Assembly (NCBI RefSeq): GCF_023283945.1
Contig: NZ_JAKIKW010000015.1
Location: 62,001 to 126,000, forward strand
From: Shewanella gelidimarina
GTDB lineage: Bacteria; Pseudomonadota; Gammaproteobacteria; Enterobacterales; Shewanellaceae
DNA: 64,000 nucleotides
Direction: 5' to 3'
Shown piece after piece: positions 19,162-29,588 of the stretch. The translations under genes and the position numbers were made by a program. The notes under the pieces were generated by a model. The model saw nothing but the letters and a program-made list of their open reading frames with translations, searched no databases and was not told where the DNA came from. Within the stretch, counting starts at the first letter, position 1. Every line of letters begins with the position of its first letter.

Positions 19162-19562
19162 TTCTAGTTTGAATTAACTGAAAACAAGCACTGGCTCAGC
19201 ATTTATTACCTTCAACTATTACACACCATCTCGCTGACATGCCAACCGCTAGTGGGCATCAAGTGTCCCCTGCCACATTCCAGCGTCTGCAATGACTCGA
19301 TTAACTTGGGTCTGAGAGTACTTTAGGCTCCGCACAACAATCAGCTTCATTGCCATTAGCTGAAGTAGTCATTCTCAGTGGTAAGCAGATGCTATTCATC
19401 AAAGATGATTTGTTTGAGATGATACTGCATAGAAAATAAAGAGACATGGATATAGCTATCGCTAAACAGCTTCGAAATGCAGGATTTTGCCGATCGAAAA
19501 ATGACATATTTAACATGCAGTTAGTGAAATAACGTTACTCAACTATCTCTTTTTTGGGCAAT
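19162..19562. other. intergenic region with short possible gene remnant
   Basis: 400 bases between two terminators. On the plus strand, an open frame of about 43 codons ends at 19437 and reads protein-like (AEVVILSGKQMLFIKDDLFE), but it lacks a start codon with a ribosome-binding site. It may be the tail of a decayed gene. Nothing else recognised. Confidence 0.35.
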
Positions 19563-19590
19563 AAAAAGCCTCGCAATTGCGAGGCTTTTT
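19563..19590 (-). terminator. terminator of the cydABX operon (possibly bidirectional)
   Basis: AAAAAGCCTCGCAA followed directly by its exact complement, a 28-base perfect palindrome ending in TTTTT on both strands. It lies 24 bases downstream of the cydX stop. Confidence 0.88.
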
Positions 19591-19613
19591 AGGATCATTC
19601 AACTCATCAGAAG

Positions 19614-19730
19614 TTAATCTTCAGTCTCAATATCTCGATCCATGTTCTCAGTATTTTCAAGCCAAAGAGCGTTGATAATACCAAAGGAGCAGGCTAACAA
19701 TACGCCTAAAATCCAAGCAAAATACCACAT
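19614..19730 (-). CDS. cydX: cytochrome bd oxidase small subunit CydX
   Basis: 38-residue single-TM protein starting MWYFAWILGVLLACSFGIIN, the family signature of CydX, the small subunit that stabilises the haems of cytochrome bd-I. The C-terminal tail is acidic (ENMDRDIETED). It begins 16 bases downstream of the cydB stop and is followed by the operon terminator. Too short for usual gene finders but unmistakable by pattern and position. Confidence 0.95.
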   Translation of the reverse strand: MWYFAWILGVLLACSFGIINALWLENTENMDRDIETED

Positions 19731-19746
19731 AGTCTAAGCTCCTTAT

Positions 19747-20886
19747 TTAGTAGAGTGAGGTCTTATTCTTTTCGATGAAGTCGCGCGATAAGCGGCCAAA
19801 CATCTTCAAATAAGTCCAAACAGTGTAGCTTAATACAATCGGTACAAAGATGATTGCAGCCCATGTCATTACTGTAAGTGACACTTTACTCGCCGTTGCA
19901 TCCCACATGGTCAAGCTCACATTCGGATCTAACGATGATGGCATCACGAATGGGAACATTGCTGCGCCACAGGTTAAAATAACCGCTGCGATACCAAGTG
20001 AGCTGAAGAAGAACGCAAAACCTGAGCGGTTCATGCGGCTTGATAGCAACACTAAGATTGGCATTAGTAGACCCAATACAGGGAATAACATAGTGACAGG
20101 GTACTTATCGTAGTTAACCATCCAAGCGCCCGCTTCAACTGCTACAGTCTTAAGCGTTGGATCAGATACACCGTAAGTGTCGATAACAGAAGTAATAACG
20201 TAACCGTCAATACCGTTTACCAACCATACGCCTGCTGCGCCGAAAAACACGAATAACAGTACTGATAACACCTGCGATGTTTTGGTCGCACGCACACGTA
20301 GCTCGCCTTCAGTCTTCATCTGTAGCCAAGTAGAGCCTTGAAGCATAAACATGCTCACACATACTAAGCCAGCAAGAATGCCGAACGGATTCAATAGACC
20401 GAAGAAGCCACCGTGATAAGTTGCACGTAGGTATTCGTCAAAACTAAACGGAACACCTTGAAGCAAGTTACCAAACGCAACACCGATGATCAGTGGCGGT
20501 ACAAAGCCACCAACGAACAATGCCCAATCCCATGACTTACGCCATCTTGGATCTTCAATCTTCGAACGGTAATCAAAACCGACAGGTCTAAGGAACAATG
20601 CAAATAGAACCAGCATCATTGCAATATAAAAACCTGAGAAAGAAACCGCATAGACAGTAGGCCATGCCGCAAACAATGCGCCTGCACCAGTGATTAACCA
20701 AACTTGGTTACCGTCCCAATGCGGGGCGATAGAGTTAATCATGATACGACGTTCAGTGTCATCCTTACCGATAATCGGTAGTAGTGCACCCACGCCCATA
20801 TCGAAGCCATCAGTGACAGCAAAACCGATGAGCAGCACGCCGACAAGTGCCCACCAGATAAATCTTAACATTTCATAGTCAAACAT
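19747..20886 (-). CDS. cydB: cytochrome bd ubiquinol oxidase subunit II
   Basis: 379 residues with about eight TM helices. The N-terminus (MLRFIWWALVGVLLIGFAVTDGFDMGVGALLP) and IAPHWDGNQVWLITGAGALFAAWP are characteristic of CydB. It pairs with CydA to form the quinol oxidase that reduces oxygen to water at high affinity in the inner membrane. The gene starts 15 bases after the cydA stop and is followed by cydX. Length is normal for the family. Confidence 0.97.
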   Translation of the reverse strand: MFDYEMLRFIWWALVGVLLIGFAVTDGFDMGVGALLPIIGKDDTERRIMINSIAPHWDGNQVWLITGAGALFAAWPTVYAVSFSGFYIAMMLVLFALFLRPVGFDYRSKIEDPRWRKSWDWALFVGGFVPPLIIGVAFGNLLQGVPFSFDEYLRATYHGGFFGLLNPFGILAGLVCVSMFMLQGSTWLQMKTEGELRVRATKTSQVLSVLLFVFFGAAGVWLVNGIDGYVITSVIDTYGVSDPTLKTVAVEAGAWMVNYDKYPVTMLFPVLGLLMPILVLLSSRMNRSGFAFFFSSLGIAAVILTCGAAMFPFVMPSSLDPNVSLTMWDATASKVSLTVMTWAAIIFVPIVLSYTVWTYLKMFGRLSRDFIEKNKTSLY

Positions 20887-20901
20887 AATCAGATCTCCAG
20901 T

Positions 20902-22458
20902 TTAAGCATCTAGCTTTTCAAAGTGATAACGACCCGTCTTCAAACAACTTGGACCTTGACGGATAAACTTAATCATTAGAAAAAGCTCAATCACTAACAA
21001 GATTGCATAGAAGATGGTAATTGAGATGATACTGAACAACAGATCGTTGACCGACAAGTTTGAAGCTGACATAAAGGTCGGTAACACTTCAGATATTGTC
21101 CAAGGTTGACGACCATATTCAGCCACAAACCAACCACATTCAATGGCGATCCAAGGCAGTGGTAGGCTATAAAGCGCCGCTTTAAGTACCCACTTTTTCT
21201 CTTCAATCTGATGACGCGTACTCTGCCAAAATGCTGCAGCGAACACTAACAACATCACAACACCAGCACCCACCATGACACGGAAAGACCAGAATATAGG
21301 CGCTACATTTGGAATCGAGTCATTGGCAGCCATTTTAATCTGCTCATCAGTCGCATCAATAACCTTGTCGGTATAACGTTTCAGCAGGAAGCCATAGCCT
21401 AAATCACCTTTCGACGCTTCAAATGCATCTCTAATTTCAGCGGTTTCATTGCCTGTTCGAAGTTGCTCAAGTAGGCCATATGCCACCATACCGTTGCGAA
21501 TACGCACTTCGTGATCAGCAATTAAATCTTTAATACCGGTCACTTGTTCGTCTAATGAACGAGTGGCAATAATTCCCATTGCGTACGGGATTTTAATCGC
21601 ATAATCAGTATGCTGTGTTTCCTGATTAGGGAAACCTACCACTGTAAACGCTGCTGGAGCAGGCTCTGTGTGCCATTCAGCTTCAATAGCGGCGAGTTTA
21701 ACGCGCTGTGCTTCACCGACTTTATAGCCAGACTCATCACCCAGTACAATAACTGACAGAATAGATGCCATACCAAAGCTTGCTGCGATAGCAAAAGAGC
21801 GACGAGCAAATGGCAGGTCACGTTTCTTCAGGATATAAAAGGCACTAATCGCCAAGACGAACATTGCACCAGCAACATAGCCTGATGCTACAGTGTGAAC
21901 AAACTTCACCTGTGCAACGGGGTTAAATAACACTTCTCCCCAGCTAGTCATCTCCATACGCATGGTTTCGTAGTTGAACTCGCTACCCACAGGGTTTTGC
22001 ATCCAACCGTTAGCCACCAAGATCCAAAGCGCCGACATGTTAGAGCCTAGGGCGACTAACCAAGTAATGGCAAGATGTTGACGTTTGCTAAATCGGTCCC
22101 AACCGAAGAAGAACATGCCGACCAAGGTCGACTCGAGGAAAAAGGCCATTAAGCCTTCAATCGCGAGCGGCGCGCCAAAAATGTCGCCTACATAATGTGA
22201 ATAGTATGACCAGTTCGTACCGAACTGAAACTCCATCGCTAAACCGGTGGCTACACCGAGCGCGAAGTTAATACCGAATAACTTACCCCAGAACTTGGTC
22301 ATATCTTTATAGATTTGCTTACTGGTCATCACATAAAGTGATTCCATAATGGCTAGCAGAAATGCTAGCCCCAAGGTCAAGGGAACAAATAGGAAGTGAT
22401 ACATGACCGTCATCGCAAACTGAAAGCGCGACAGCTCAACAACCTCTTCTAAAATCAT
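20902..22458 (-). CDS. cydA: cytochrome bd ubiquinol oxidase subunit I
   Basis: 518 residues. Start set at the ATG of 22458: AAGGAG lies six bases upstream and the product begins [30 protein letters not shown] like other CydA proteins; a longer frame from 22485 lacks support. The haem b595 ligand His lies in MYHFLF, and [11 protein letters not shown] is the conserved quinol/haem region. The periplasmic Q-loop is of the long (E. coli-like) type, with [23 protein letters not shown] at its start; [15 protein letters not shown] follows later. First gene of cydABX. An FNR-type site lies about 320 bases upstream. Confidence 0.97.
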   Translation of the reverse strand: MILEEVVELSRFQFAMTVMYHFLFVPLTLGLAFLLAIMESLYVMTSKQIYKDMTKFWGKLFGINFALGVATGLAMEFQFGTNWSYYSHYVGDIFGAPLAIEGLMAFFLESTLVGMFFFGWDRFSKRQHLAITWLVALGSNMSALWILVANGWMQNPVGSEFNYETMRMEMTSWGEVLFNPVAQVKFVHTVASGYVAGAMFVLAISAFYILKKRDLPFARRSFAIAASFGMASILSVIVLGDESGYKVGEAQRVKLAAIEAEWHTEPAPAAFTVVGFPNQETQHTDYAIKIPYAMGIIATRSLDEQVTGIKDLIADHEVRIRNGMVAYGLLEQLRTGNETAEIRDAFEASKGDLGYGFLLKRYTDKVIDATDEQIKMAANDSIPNVAPIFWSFRVMVGAGVVMLLVFAAAFWQSTRHQIEEKKWVLKAALYSLPLPWIAIECGWFVAEYGRQPWTISEVLPTFMSASNLSVNDLLFSIISITIFYAILLVIELFLMIKFIRQGPSCLKTGRYHFEKLDA

Positions 22459-22769
22459 TTGTGACTCCTTAGGTGGTGCGTCCAATTACTATTGTTAGAT
22501 CCCCATCAACAACAGTAACTGCCTATACAGAAATATTAATGCAGTAAACTGGGCTATCGTTATAAAAAGCCCACTTGACTGCGTCTGTTTGTTTAATTCA
22601 TAAATGTTGTAATTTAAAGCGCAAAACACTATCAATCGATAGCTTACCATCACAGTATCAACAGCTAATGTGATCGACATCTCAAACTTGTGAGCGTAAA
22701 ACCAACAAATTAGTTAATATCAGTCACTTGCAATACAAAATAAGTTTATCTGCAGGAGATTTATACCAT

Positions 22770-23090
22770 TCAGAATTGATTCAAATCAATCAATGCATTC
22801 GCTTTCAATGGGTTTTGGGCTAGAGCACACAGTTCCACCCAGCCCACCATTGACAGAAGATTTAACCCATGATAGGAGTCACGATAAGCAGATGTAAACA
22901 AGTAATTTATAGCGCTAGCAATACATTTACCCATATAAATAGACAAAATTAAAATCACACCAATTAAAGCAACAATATTACTATCGCTAAAATCATTGAT
23001 CAAAAACAACGCCCAAAGCAAAATACAATAAAAACAGGCGCTTATAAAAATCAATGTCATCAACCGACATTTACACCATGTAAAATTCAT
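22770..23090 (-). CDS. hypothetical membrane protein (uncertain)
   Basis: 106 residues with two hydrophobic stretches (LMTLIFISACFYCILLWALFLI and IVALIGVILILSIYMG) and several Cys; no family recognised. The ribosome-binding site is poor and the 3' end coincides with the FNR-like site. It could be a real inner-membrane protein or a chance frame in AT-rich DNA. Confidence 0.35.
   Translation of the reverse strand: MNFTWCKCRLMTLIFISACFYCILLWALFLINDFSDSNIVALIGVILILSIYMGKCIASAINYLFTSAYRDSYHGLNLLSMVGWVELCALAQNPLKANALIDLNQF
22776..22789. promoter_or_regulatory. perfect FNR/EtrA-type site upstream of cydA
   Basis: TTGAT-TCAA-ATCAA matches the FNR consensus TTGAT-N4-ATCAA at every fixed position. 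It lies about 320 bases before the cydA start, in the only long leader of the operon. FNR family regulation (EtrA in Shewanella) of cyd genes is known; the distance is large, so the link is inferred. Confidence 0.5.
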
Positions 23091-23125
23091 TAGTTTTTCT
23101 AATACTACACTGTAATTTTTCTCGT

Positions 23126-23154
23126 TTGATGGGAAAAATGATTTCGCATAGAAT
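23126..23154 (+). promoter_or_regulatory. sigma-70 promoter of the small RNA/peptide unit
   Basis: TTGATG (23126-23131), 17-base spacer, TAGAAT (23149-23154). Both boxes match well at the best spacing; transcription would start near 23161, immediately before the structured leader. Confidence 0.65.
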
Positions 23155-23251
23155 GAGCACCAAGTTAAGGAGACGGTCTAGTTAACCCGGTGAAGTTGCC
23201 CGGAAAGACTTTTCTCCGCTTATATCATCAATCAAGCGTGGAGATACCATT

Positions 23252-23329
23252 ATGAATACATTTTTTGAGCGTCTAGTTAGCCGTTATCAGCGTGTTTTCG
23301 TTGAGCTTTATACATCAAGAGAGCGTTAA
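23252..23329 (+). CDS. 25-residue peptide ORF in the structured RNA
   Basis: ATG at 23252 with GGAG eight bases upstream. The peptide MNTFFERLVSRYQRVFVELY (plus TSRER) would form an amphipathic helix with hydrophobic residues at about every third or fourth position and a net positive charge, as in small membrane-associated peptides. The only ORF of a promoter-to-terminator unit. Translation is inferred; it could also be a decoy in a regulatory RNA. Confidence 0.55.
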   Translation: MNTFFERLVSRYQRVFVELYTSRER

Positions 23330-23379
23330 TTTAAGTTTTCTTTGCAAGGTTAATCTTGAAGTTTTGTTAGCGCAAAGCG

Positions 23380-23408
23380 GCCACTCTTAGCAATAAGAGT
23401 GGCTTTTT
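23380..23408 (+). terminator. intrinsic terminator of the small unit
   Basis: GCCACTCTTA (23380-23389), loop GCAA, TAAGAGTGGC (23394-23403), then TTTTT. Perfect 10-bp stem with a GNRA-type loop; strong. Confidence 0.9.
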
Positions 23409-23599
23409 AATATTCAAAATTCACGTTTTCTATAAGCTCCCCTTTCCATTAGCTTTTTTCGCTAACCTGCTATAACTGTACTTAGTCATTCGACATTGCC
23501 CAACAAGGGTAAAACACCTTAAATTAGCATTACATGCATCGCTAAATTTGACCTAATCGCCTGTTTAACTACTCTTTTTTTCATTTTAGATTTAGGCAT

Positions 23600-23627
23600 A
23601 AAAAAAGCCCCTAATATTTAGGGGCCT
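23600..23627 (-). terminator. intrinsic terminator of purL
   Basis: GCCCCTAA (23607-23614) pairs with TTAGGGGC (23618-23625). On the minus strand it is followed by a run of T (A-run at 23600-23606). It lies about 45 bases after the purL stop. Confidence 0.88.
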
Positions 23628-23668
23628 TTGAGGCGGTTAACCTTAGCGAGTTTATACGCTAATGCTAA

Positions 23669-26600
23669 TTAACCAATTGATTTTCTAACGTTACGGAACA
23701 TTCTCATCCAGGGACTATCTTCACCCCATGAATCTGGGTGCCATGAGTTGGCAACCGTTCTAAAGACACGCTCCGGATGCGGCATCATAATCGTTACACG
23801 GCCATCAGTTGAACTCAATGCCGTAATTGCATTGGGTGAACCGTTAGGGTTTTGTGGATACTGAGTCGCTATTTGACCATTACCGTCAACATAACGCAGT
23901 GCGATGGTGCCTGATGCTTCAGCGGCGGCTAATGCCTCAGGTGAGGCAAACTCTGCACGACCTTCACCGTGAGAGACTGCAATCGGCATACGAGAACCTG
24001 CCATCCCTTCAAAGAACAAAGATGGACTCTTCTGCACTTCAACCAAACTGAAACGGGCTTCAAAGCGTTCTGAGCGGTTGCGCACGAAGTGTGGCCATAA
24101 TTCAGTACCAGGAATGATGTCTTTTAGATTCGACAACATCTGACAACCATTACACACACCCAGCGAGAAGCTATCATTGCGTTCAAAGAATTGACTAAAC
24201 TGCTCACGAGCGCGCTCGTTAAACAAGATTGACTTAGCCCAGCCTTCGCCCGCACCCAGAACATCACCGTAAGAGAAACCACCACAAGCCACTAGGCCTT
24301 GGAACTCCTCTAAGCTGATCCGACCGCTGAGAATGTCACTCATGTGAACATCTGTCGATTCGAATCCGGCACGATCAAATGCAGCCGCCATTTCGATATG
24401 CGAGTTAACACCTTGCTCACGTAAGATAGCCATCTTAGGTGCAGCACCTTTTAAGATAAACGGCGCTGCAACGTCTTTACTTGGGTCAAAGCTTAAATCA
24501 ACCGTCAGACCAAGATCGTTATTGTCTTGTTTAAGCTCATGCTCCTCTTTGGCACACTCAGGGTTATCACGTAACGCTTGCATGCGGTAAGTGGTTTCAG
24601 CCCAAAGGGTACGCAAGGAGGTACGTGATTCGGTTAAGATTTCACGTTCAGCATCAAAGATGGCGATTTGGTCGCTATCTGTTAGCTCGGCAACTTTATG
24701 GCAAGGAACGCCCGCAGCCACAAACTGAGCGCTAATCGCAGCAGACTGTTCACGACGAACTTGGATTACTGCTCCGAGTTCTTCGTTAAATAGACGCTCA
24801 ACGTCAGTCCCTGCTAATGCACTTAAATCGATGTTTAAGCCAGTGTGTCCAGCAAATGCCATCTCAACAAGTGTGGTGTATAAGCCACCGTCACTTCTAT
24901 CGTGATAAGCAATAATTGATCTGTCCGCAACTAGCGGTTGAATGACTTCAAAGAAGCCTTTTAACGTCGCTGAGTTATCAAGATCTGGCGCGATATCGCC
25001 AAGTTCACTGTAAACCTGCGCTAAGCAAGAACCGCCAAGACGATTCTGACCTAAGCCTAAATCGAGCAATAACAGTTCGCTGTCGCCTTTATCAGTGCGT
25101 AGCTCTGGCGTGACGGTGTTGCGAATATCCTGCACTACACCAAACGCGGTGATCACCAATGACATAGGTGAGGTCACGGCTTTTTGAACGCCGTTATCTT
25201 CCCATGCTGTCTTCATCGACATTGAGTCCTTGCCCACTGGAATAGTCAGTGACAAGTCAGGACATAGCTCTTCGCCAATCGCTTTAACCGCTTCATAAAG
25301 ACCTGCATCTTCACCAGGGTGACCCGCAGGTGACATCCAGTTAGCAGACAACTTAATCCGCTTGAACGAGCCAATATCAGTACCGGCGATATTCAAGATT
25401 GATTCCGCAACTGCCATACGCGCAGATGCGCCAAAGTCGAGCAGTGCCAGCGGCGTACGCTCACCTATCGACATAGCTTCACCAACATAGGCATCATAGC
25501 TTGACGCTGTGACAGCACAATCGGCGACAGGAACCTGCCATGGACCCACCATTTGGTCGCGATTAACCAGACCGGTTACCGTTCTATCACCAATGGTGAT
25601 CAAGAAGGTTTTTTCAGCAATCGTCGGTAAGCGTAGCAAACGGTGCGCCGCTTCTTTAACGGTAATATTACTTTGATCAAGCGCAGCGGAGATGGCTTTA
25701 GCGCTAACAACGTCGCGGCTCATCTTAGGGGCTTTACCTAACAAGACTTCTAATGGAAGGTCAATTGGATAGTCTTCGAAATGTTCGTCACTTAGGATCA
25801 GATCTTTCTCTGCAGTGGCGACGCCAACAACGGCAAACGGTGCACGTTCACGTTCACAAATGGCGACAAATATATGCAGATTCTCAGGTGCGATTGACAT
25901 AACGTAGCGCTCTTGCGACTCGTTACACCAGATCTCAAGCGGGCTCATGCCTGGCTCATCCGAGGGTACGTTACGCAGTTCAAACTTACCGCCACGTCCG
26001 CCATCGTTAACAAGCTCAGGAAAAGCATTCGATAAACCGCCAGCACCCACATCATGGATAAACTGGATTGGGTTTTCATCACCCATCTGCCAACAGCTAT
26101 CAATCACTTCTTGGCAGCGACGTTCCATTTCAGGGTTTTCACGCTGAACAGAAGCAAAATCTAAGTCTTCACTTGATTGGCCCGATGTCATTGAAGAGGC
26201 AGCACCACCGCCAAGACCAATGTTCATTGCAGGGCCACCGAGCACAACAAGCTTAGCGCCAACGGTGATCTCACCTTTTTGCACATGATCTTCGCGAATG
26301 TTACCTAAACCACCCGCAAGCATAATAGGCTTGTGATAGCCGCGGACTTCAACGCCATTGTGACTATTAACTTCCTGCTCGTAGGTACGGAAGTAACCGA
26401 CCAGCGCTGGACGACCAAACTCGTTGTTAAATGCAGCGCCGCCTAATGGACCTTCAGTCATAATATCTAGCGCGGTAACAATACGATCGGGTTTACCGTA
26501 ATCAGCTTCCCAGGGTTGAACAAAGCCAGGGATTTTAAGGTTTGAAACACTAAAGCCGGTCAAACCCGCTTTTGGCTTAGATCCACGACCTGTAGCGCCT

Positions 26601-27550
26601 TCATCACGGATTTCACCACCAGAACCTGTCGCAGCGCCCGCATAGGGGCTGATTGCTGTTGGATGGTTGTGGGTTTCCACCTTCATCAAGATATGCATCG
26701 GCTCGGTGTGATAACCGTAAACGCCATCTTGCTTAGGGAAAAATCGCCCCGCGGTAGCACCCGTCATTACCGCCGCATTATCTTTATAAGCAGAGAGGAC
26801 ATTATCGGGTGTGACAGCCATGGTGTTCTTAATCATCTTGAACAATGACTTTGGCTGTACGTCGCCATCAATAGTCCAATCTGCATTGAAGATCTTATGA
26901 CGACAATGCTCAGAGTTTGCCTGTGCAAACATCATCAATTCAACATCGTGGGGATTACGGCCTAACAACTTAAAGTTTTCGACAAGATAGTCGATTTCAT
27001 CTTCAGCTAATGCCAGCCCTAATGTGGTGTTAGCCAATACAAGCGCACTGCGCCCTTCACTAAGAATATCAACGCTTTTGAATTTTGTAGGTTCAGTGCG
27101 AACAAACAACATATCGGCGGCATTAAAGTCCGTTAAAATCACTTCGACCATGCGGTCATGTAATAGTGCAGATAACGACTTTGCTTGTTCGCCTGTCAAC
27201 TCGTCAGCAACAACGTAGTAAGCAATACCACGCTCTAAACGCAATACTTTATCGAGTCCACAGTTGTGGGCGATATCAGTAGCTTTAGAAGACCAAGGAG
27301 AAATGGTACCGGGACGGGGGGTAACAAAATGGAGTTGACCTTCTGGCTGGTGTGCTTCAATAGCCGGGCCGTAGGTTAAGATTTTTTCAAGCTGTTGAGT
27401 TTCATTTTCATCTAGTGATTCTTTCAAATCAGCTAAGTGGGTAAACTCGGCATAGATTTGGCGCACGGGTAGTGCTGCCGATTCACAAGCTTCCATCAGC
27501 TTCTGTACTCTAAACGCCGAAAGTGCTGGGGCTCCGCGGATGATCTCCAT
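23669..27550 (-). CDS. purL: phosphoribosylformylglycinamidine synthase
   Basis: Long single-chain FGAM synthase (about 1293 residues), fourth step of purine synthesis: converts FGAR, glutamine and ATP to FGAM. N-terminal domain [18 protein letters not shown]; linker; two PurM-like halves ([30 protein letters not shown] and [12 protein letters not shown]); C-terminal glutaminase with the nucleophile in [12 protein letters not shown] and a final HPERVFR with the catalytic His. An in-frame GTG precedes the ATG by one codon; E. coli PurL starts with two Met, so either may be used. Monocistronic, divergent from mltF, with a PurR-like box upstream. Confidence 0.98.
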   Translation of the reverse strand: MEIIRGAPALSAFRVQKLMEACESAALPVRQIYAEFTHLADLKESLDENETQQLEKILTYGPAIEAHQPEGQLHFVTPRPGTISPWSSKATDIAHNCGLDKVLRLERGIAYYVVADELTGEQAKSLSALLHDRMVEVILTDFNAADMLFVRTEPTKFKSVDILSEGRSALVLANTTLGLALAEDEIDYLVENFKLLGRNPHDVELMMFAQANSEHCRHKIFNADWTIDGDVQPKSLFKMIKNTMAVTPDNVLSAYKDNAAVMTGATAGRFFPKQDGVYGYHTEPMHILMKVETHNHPTAISPYAGAATGSGGEIRDEGATGRGSKPKAGLTGFSVSNLKIPGFVQPWEADYGKPDRIVTALDIMTEGPLGGAAFNNEFGRPALVGYFRTYEQEVNSHNGVEVRGYHKPIMLAGGLGNIREDHVQKGEITVGAKLVVLGGPAMNIGLGGGAASSMTSGQSSEDLDFASVQRENPEMERRCQEVIDSCWQMGDENPIQFIHDVGAGGLSNAFPELVNDGGRGGKFELRNVPSDEPGMSPLEIWCNESQERYVMSIAPENLHIFVAICERERAPFAVVGVATAEKDLILSDEHFEDYPIDLPLEVLLGKAPKMSRDVVSAKAISAALDQSNITVKEAAHRLLRLPTIAEKTFLITIGDRTVTGLVNRDQMVGPWQVPVADCAVTASSYDAYVGEAMSIGERTPLALLDFGASARMAVAESILNIAGTDIGSFKRIKLSANWMSPAGHPGEDAGLYEAVKAIGEELCPDLSLTIPVGKDSMSMKTAWEDNGVQKAVTSPMSLVITAFGVVQDIRNTVTPELRTDKGDSELLLLDLGLGQNRLGGSCLAQVYSELGDIAPDLDNSATLKGFFEVIQPLVADRSIIAYHDRSDGGLYTTLVEMAFAGHTGLNIDLSALAGTDVERLFNEELGAVIQVRREQSAAISAQFVAAGVPCHKVAELTDSDQIAIFDAEREILTESRTSLRTLWAETTYRMQALRDNPECAKEEHELKQDNNDLGLTVDLSFDPSKDVAAPFILKGAAPKMAILREQGVNSHIEMAAAFDRAGFESTDVHMSDILSGRISLEEFQGLVACGGFSYGDVLGAGEGWAKSILFNERAREQFSQFFERNDSFSLGVCNGCQMLSNLKDIIPGTELWPHFVRNRSERFEARFSLVEVQKSPSLFFEGMAGSRMPIAVSHGEGRAEFASPEALAAAEASGTIALRYVDGNGQIATQYPQNPNGSPNAITALSSTDGRVTIMMPHPERVFRTVANSWHPDSWGEDSPWMRMFRNVRKSIG

Positions 27551-27604
27551 CACGTTTTTCTACCTTATAAATTATAATTGCAGGGTCAGATCTGGCGCCA
27601 TTAT

Positions 27605-27620
27605 AGGGAAATGTTTGCCA
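27605..27620. promoter_or_regulatory. PurR-like operator upstream of purL
   Basis: Minus-strand reading TGGCAAACATTTCCCT against the PurR pattern ANGCAAACGTTTNCNT: all fixed positions match except the first base and the central G. It lies 55 bases before the purL start, where a PurR operator is expected in gammaproteobacteria. Confidence 0.55.
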
Positions 27621-27758
27621 CAAATCATTAGCAGTCGTTATAGAAAACAGTGTTTCCCGTATAGGAAAAAGTGCTCGCTATTTTTTGTCGATTTGCTGAG
27701 CAAAATGTTGATTTAGCGCCATACTAAAACTGAACCCTTGATGAAAAATCGCACTTTT

Positions 27759-27786
27759 CTTGCAACACTTAAGAATGTGGTATAAT
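27759..27786 (+). promoter_or_regulatory. mltF promoter, extended -10
   Basis: TGG-TATAAT with the -10 box at 27781-27786 and a weaker -35 (CTTGCA, 27759-27764, 16-base spacer). It lies about 42 bases before the mltF start. Confidence 0.5.
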
Positions 27787-27827
27787 CGACGACTATTTCT
27801 TTATATTTTAAGCGCTAACCCATAATA

Positions 27828-29252
27828 ATGATGAAAAGATTTTTACTTGTTTACTGCTGCGTTATCTTACTGGCTGGCTGCCAGAAGGTCGCTGTGGAAC
27901 AAGAAAAACCTAGCGTCATTGCCCCTAAAACGGAATTAGTGGTTGGCACCATATTTGGCCCTCAGATCTACTTTAGTACCGGCCAAGGTGACTCAGGTTA
28001 CGATTACGAGATGGCGGAGCGTTTTGCACAATACTTAGATCTCGAACTTAAGATGCAACCTTATGGCAATATCAGTGAGCTTTATAGTGCACTAAGGCGT
28101 GGCGAAGTTGACTTAATTGCGGCAGGGCTGGCTGACACCCCCTCAAGACGAGAGCAGTTTCGGGTGGGTCCACCTTTATACCGAGTTAACCAAGTTTTAG
28201 TCTATCGACAAGGCACCCCACCACCGAAAGATATCAATAAGCTGCAAGGCGATATCACGGTGATCACCGACTCCTCATTTGTTGACACCTTAATCGAACT
28301 GCAAAAATCTAATCCCGACCTTGTTTGGGATCAGGAAAAAGATAAAGACGCAGAAGAGTTACTCACCATGATTGCCGCTGGCGAGCTCCTCTATACCATT
28401 GCCGATTCTACCAGTTTAGACATTAATAGACGCTTTATGCCTGAGTTACGCCAAGGGCCTATATTAAAAGAAAAACAACCGGTTGTTTGGTTGCTGCCAC
28501 CCAATAATAGTGACCGCCTAATGAGCAAACTATTAGCCTTTTGGCATATAGAAAAACGCCGTGGCACCCTCGCCCAACTAAACGAAAAGTATTTTGCTCA
28601 CGTAAAACGTTTTGACTATGTCGATACCCGCGCCTTTATTCGTGCCATCGATAATAAACTGCCGAAATACCAAGCAACGTTTGAAAAGTACGCTGGAGAT
28701 ATTGATTGGCGCAAACTTGCTGCTACCGCTTATCAAGAGTCACATTGGAATCCCAATGCACGTTCACCGACCGGTGTACGCGGATTAATGATGCTAACTC
28801 TACCCACCGCAAAGCAAGTGGGCATTAAAAATCGTCTTGACCCTTTTCAAAGTATTCAAGGTGGCGCTAAATATCTCAACAGTATGCTGGAGCGCTTACC
28901 CGACTCAGTACCGGAGAGTCAGCGTATGTGGTTTGCACTTGCTTCTTATAATATTGGTTTCGGACATGTTGAAGATGCGCGAAAATTAGCCCAATCAATG
29001 GGACTCAATCCTAGTGCTTGGCGAGATATTAAAGAGGTCTTGCCGCTGCTGCAAAAACGTAAGCATTACAAAAAAACCCGTTATGGTTATGCTCGCGGCA
29101 ATGAAGCGGTTCACTATGTCGATAGTATCCGTCGTTATTACGACACTTTAGTGTGGATTGATAACCAGAATATTTTACTTGAATTAAAGGAAGATGTTAC
29201 TCAAACTGCAGATAACAGCGGCCAAGTTATCGAAAGTGCTCAACCGCAGTAA
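27828..29252 (+). CDS. mltF: membrane-bound lytic murein transglycosylase F
   Basis: 474 residues. A lipoprotein signal with lipobox LAGC (about residue 18) targets it to the outer membrane. An N-terminal substrate-binding (SBP_bac_3) domain, about 40-265 ([14 protein letters not shown] ... [17 protein letters not shown]), is followed by a lytic transglycosylase (SLT) domain with the catalytic Glu in [21 protein letters not shown]. Cleaves glycan strands in peptidoglycan. Adjacent and divergent to purL as in many gammaproteobacteria. Two Met codons at the start; either could initiate. Confidence 0.96.
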   Translation: MMKRFLLVYCCVILLAGCQKVAVEQEKPSVIAPKTELVVGTIFGPQIYFSTGQGDSGYDYEMAERFAQYLDLELKMQPYGNISELYSALRRGEVDLIAAGLADTPSRREQFRVGPPLYRVNQVLVYRQGTPPPKDINKLQGDITVITDSSFVDTLIELQKSNPDLVWDQEKDKDAEELLTMIAAGELLYTIADSTSLDINRRFMPELRQGPILKEKQPVVWLLPPNNSDRLMSKLLAFWHIEKRRGTLAQLNEKYFAHVKRFDYVDTRAFIRAIDNKLPKYQATFEKYAGDIDWRKLAATAYQESHWNPNARSPTGVRGLMMLTLPTAKQVGIKNRLDPFQSIQGGAKYLNSMLERLPDSVPESQRMWFALASYNIGFGHVEDARKLAQSMGLNPSAWRDIKEVLPLLQKRKHYKKTRYGYARGNEAVHYVDSIRRYYDTLVWIDNQNILLELKEDVTQTADNSGQVIESAQPQ

Positions 29253-29339
29253 TAGAAGCTGACAACCCTAGACGCAGATTCATTAAAACTTCATCTAATA
29301 ACGTTAGGTTAGTTACTCATCACAAGATCTGGAGATCAC

Positions 29340-29459
29340 ATGAGAAAAAAAGCGATTAATAATATTGCAGCACGTCGCCGTACACAGCTGAAAACCCGTC
29401 ATTTAAAAACCTTAAATAGACAAAAACAGTTCTTCGCTTTTATTCGCCCTTCTGAGTGA
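29340..29459 (+). CDS. 39-residue highly basic small protein
   Basis: ATG at 29340 with CTGGAG six bases upstream. The product (MRKKAINNIAARRRTQLKTR, then HLKTLNRQKQFFAFIRPSE) has twelve Lys/Arg and a single acidic residue, so it may bind nucleic acid or the ribosome. Not recognised. It follows mltF by about 90 bases on the same strand. Good ribosome-binding site and composition support it; conservation was not testable. Confidence 0.5.
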   Translation: MRKKAINNIAARRRTQLKTRHLKTLNRQKQFFAFIRPSE

Positions 29460-29588
29460 TACCTATCGCACTAGATACCTGGCCATTATTGATGGGGAAG
29501 ATGTACTTCTGTGGTGTTGTGGATGAGAATAACGAGTTGCTGCAATTCACGCCTCGTATAAGCCCATTTTGCCACATGAATAAATAGA

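Larger units (their letters stand above)
23161..23408 (+). ncRNA. structured RNA with switch-like leader and short ORF
   Basis: Predicted transcript of about 248 nt bounded by a good promoter and an intrinsic terminator. The leader can form three nested helices: GGAGA 23169-23173 with TCTCC 23213-23217, GTCT 23176-23179 with AGAC 23206-23209, and CCGG 23187-23190 with CCGG 23200-23203. Alternatively TCTCC+GCTT (23213-23221) can pair with AAGC (23234-23237) and GGAGA (23240-23244), hiding the ribosome-binding site of the ORF at 23252. The two folds are mutually exclusive, as in translational riboswitches or thermosensors. It does not match any known RNA class I can recall. The neighbour purL is on the other strand, so this is an independent unit. 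Confidence 0.6.

Noticed and set aside
19301..19516. 71-codon minus-strand frame after the chemoreceptor gene
   Set aside because: The opposite strand reads more protein-like; neither has a proper start.
22495..22680. 61-codon frame just upstream of cydA
   Set aside because: Lies in the cydA leader; composition of random AT-rich DNA.
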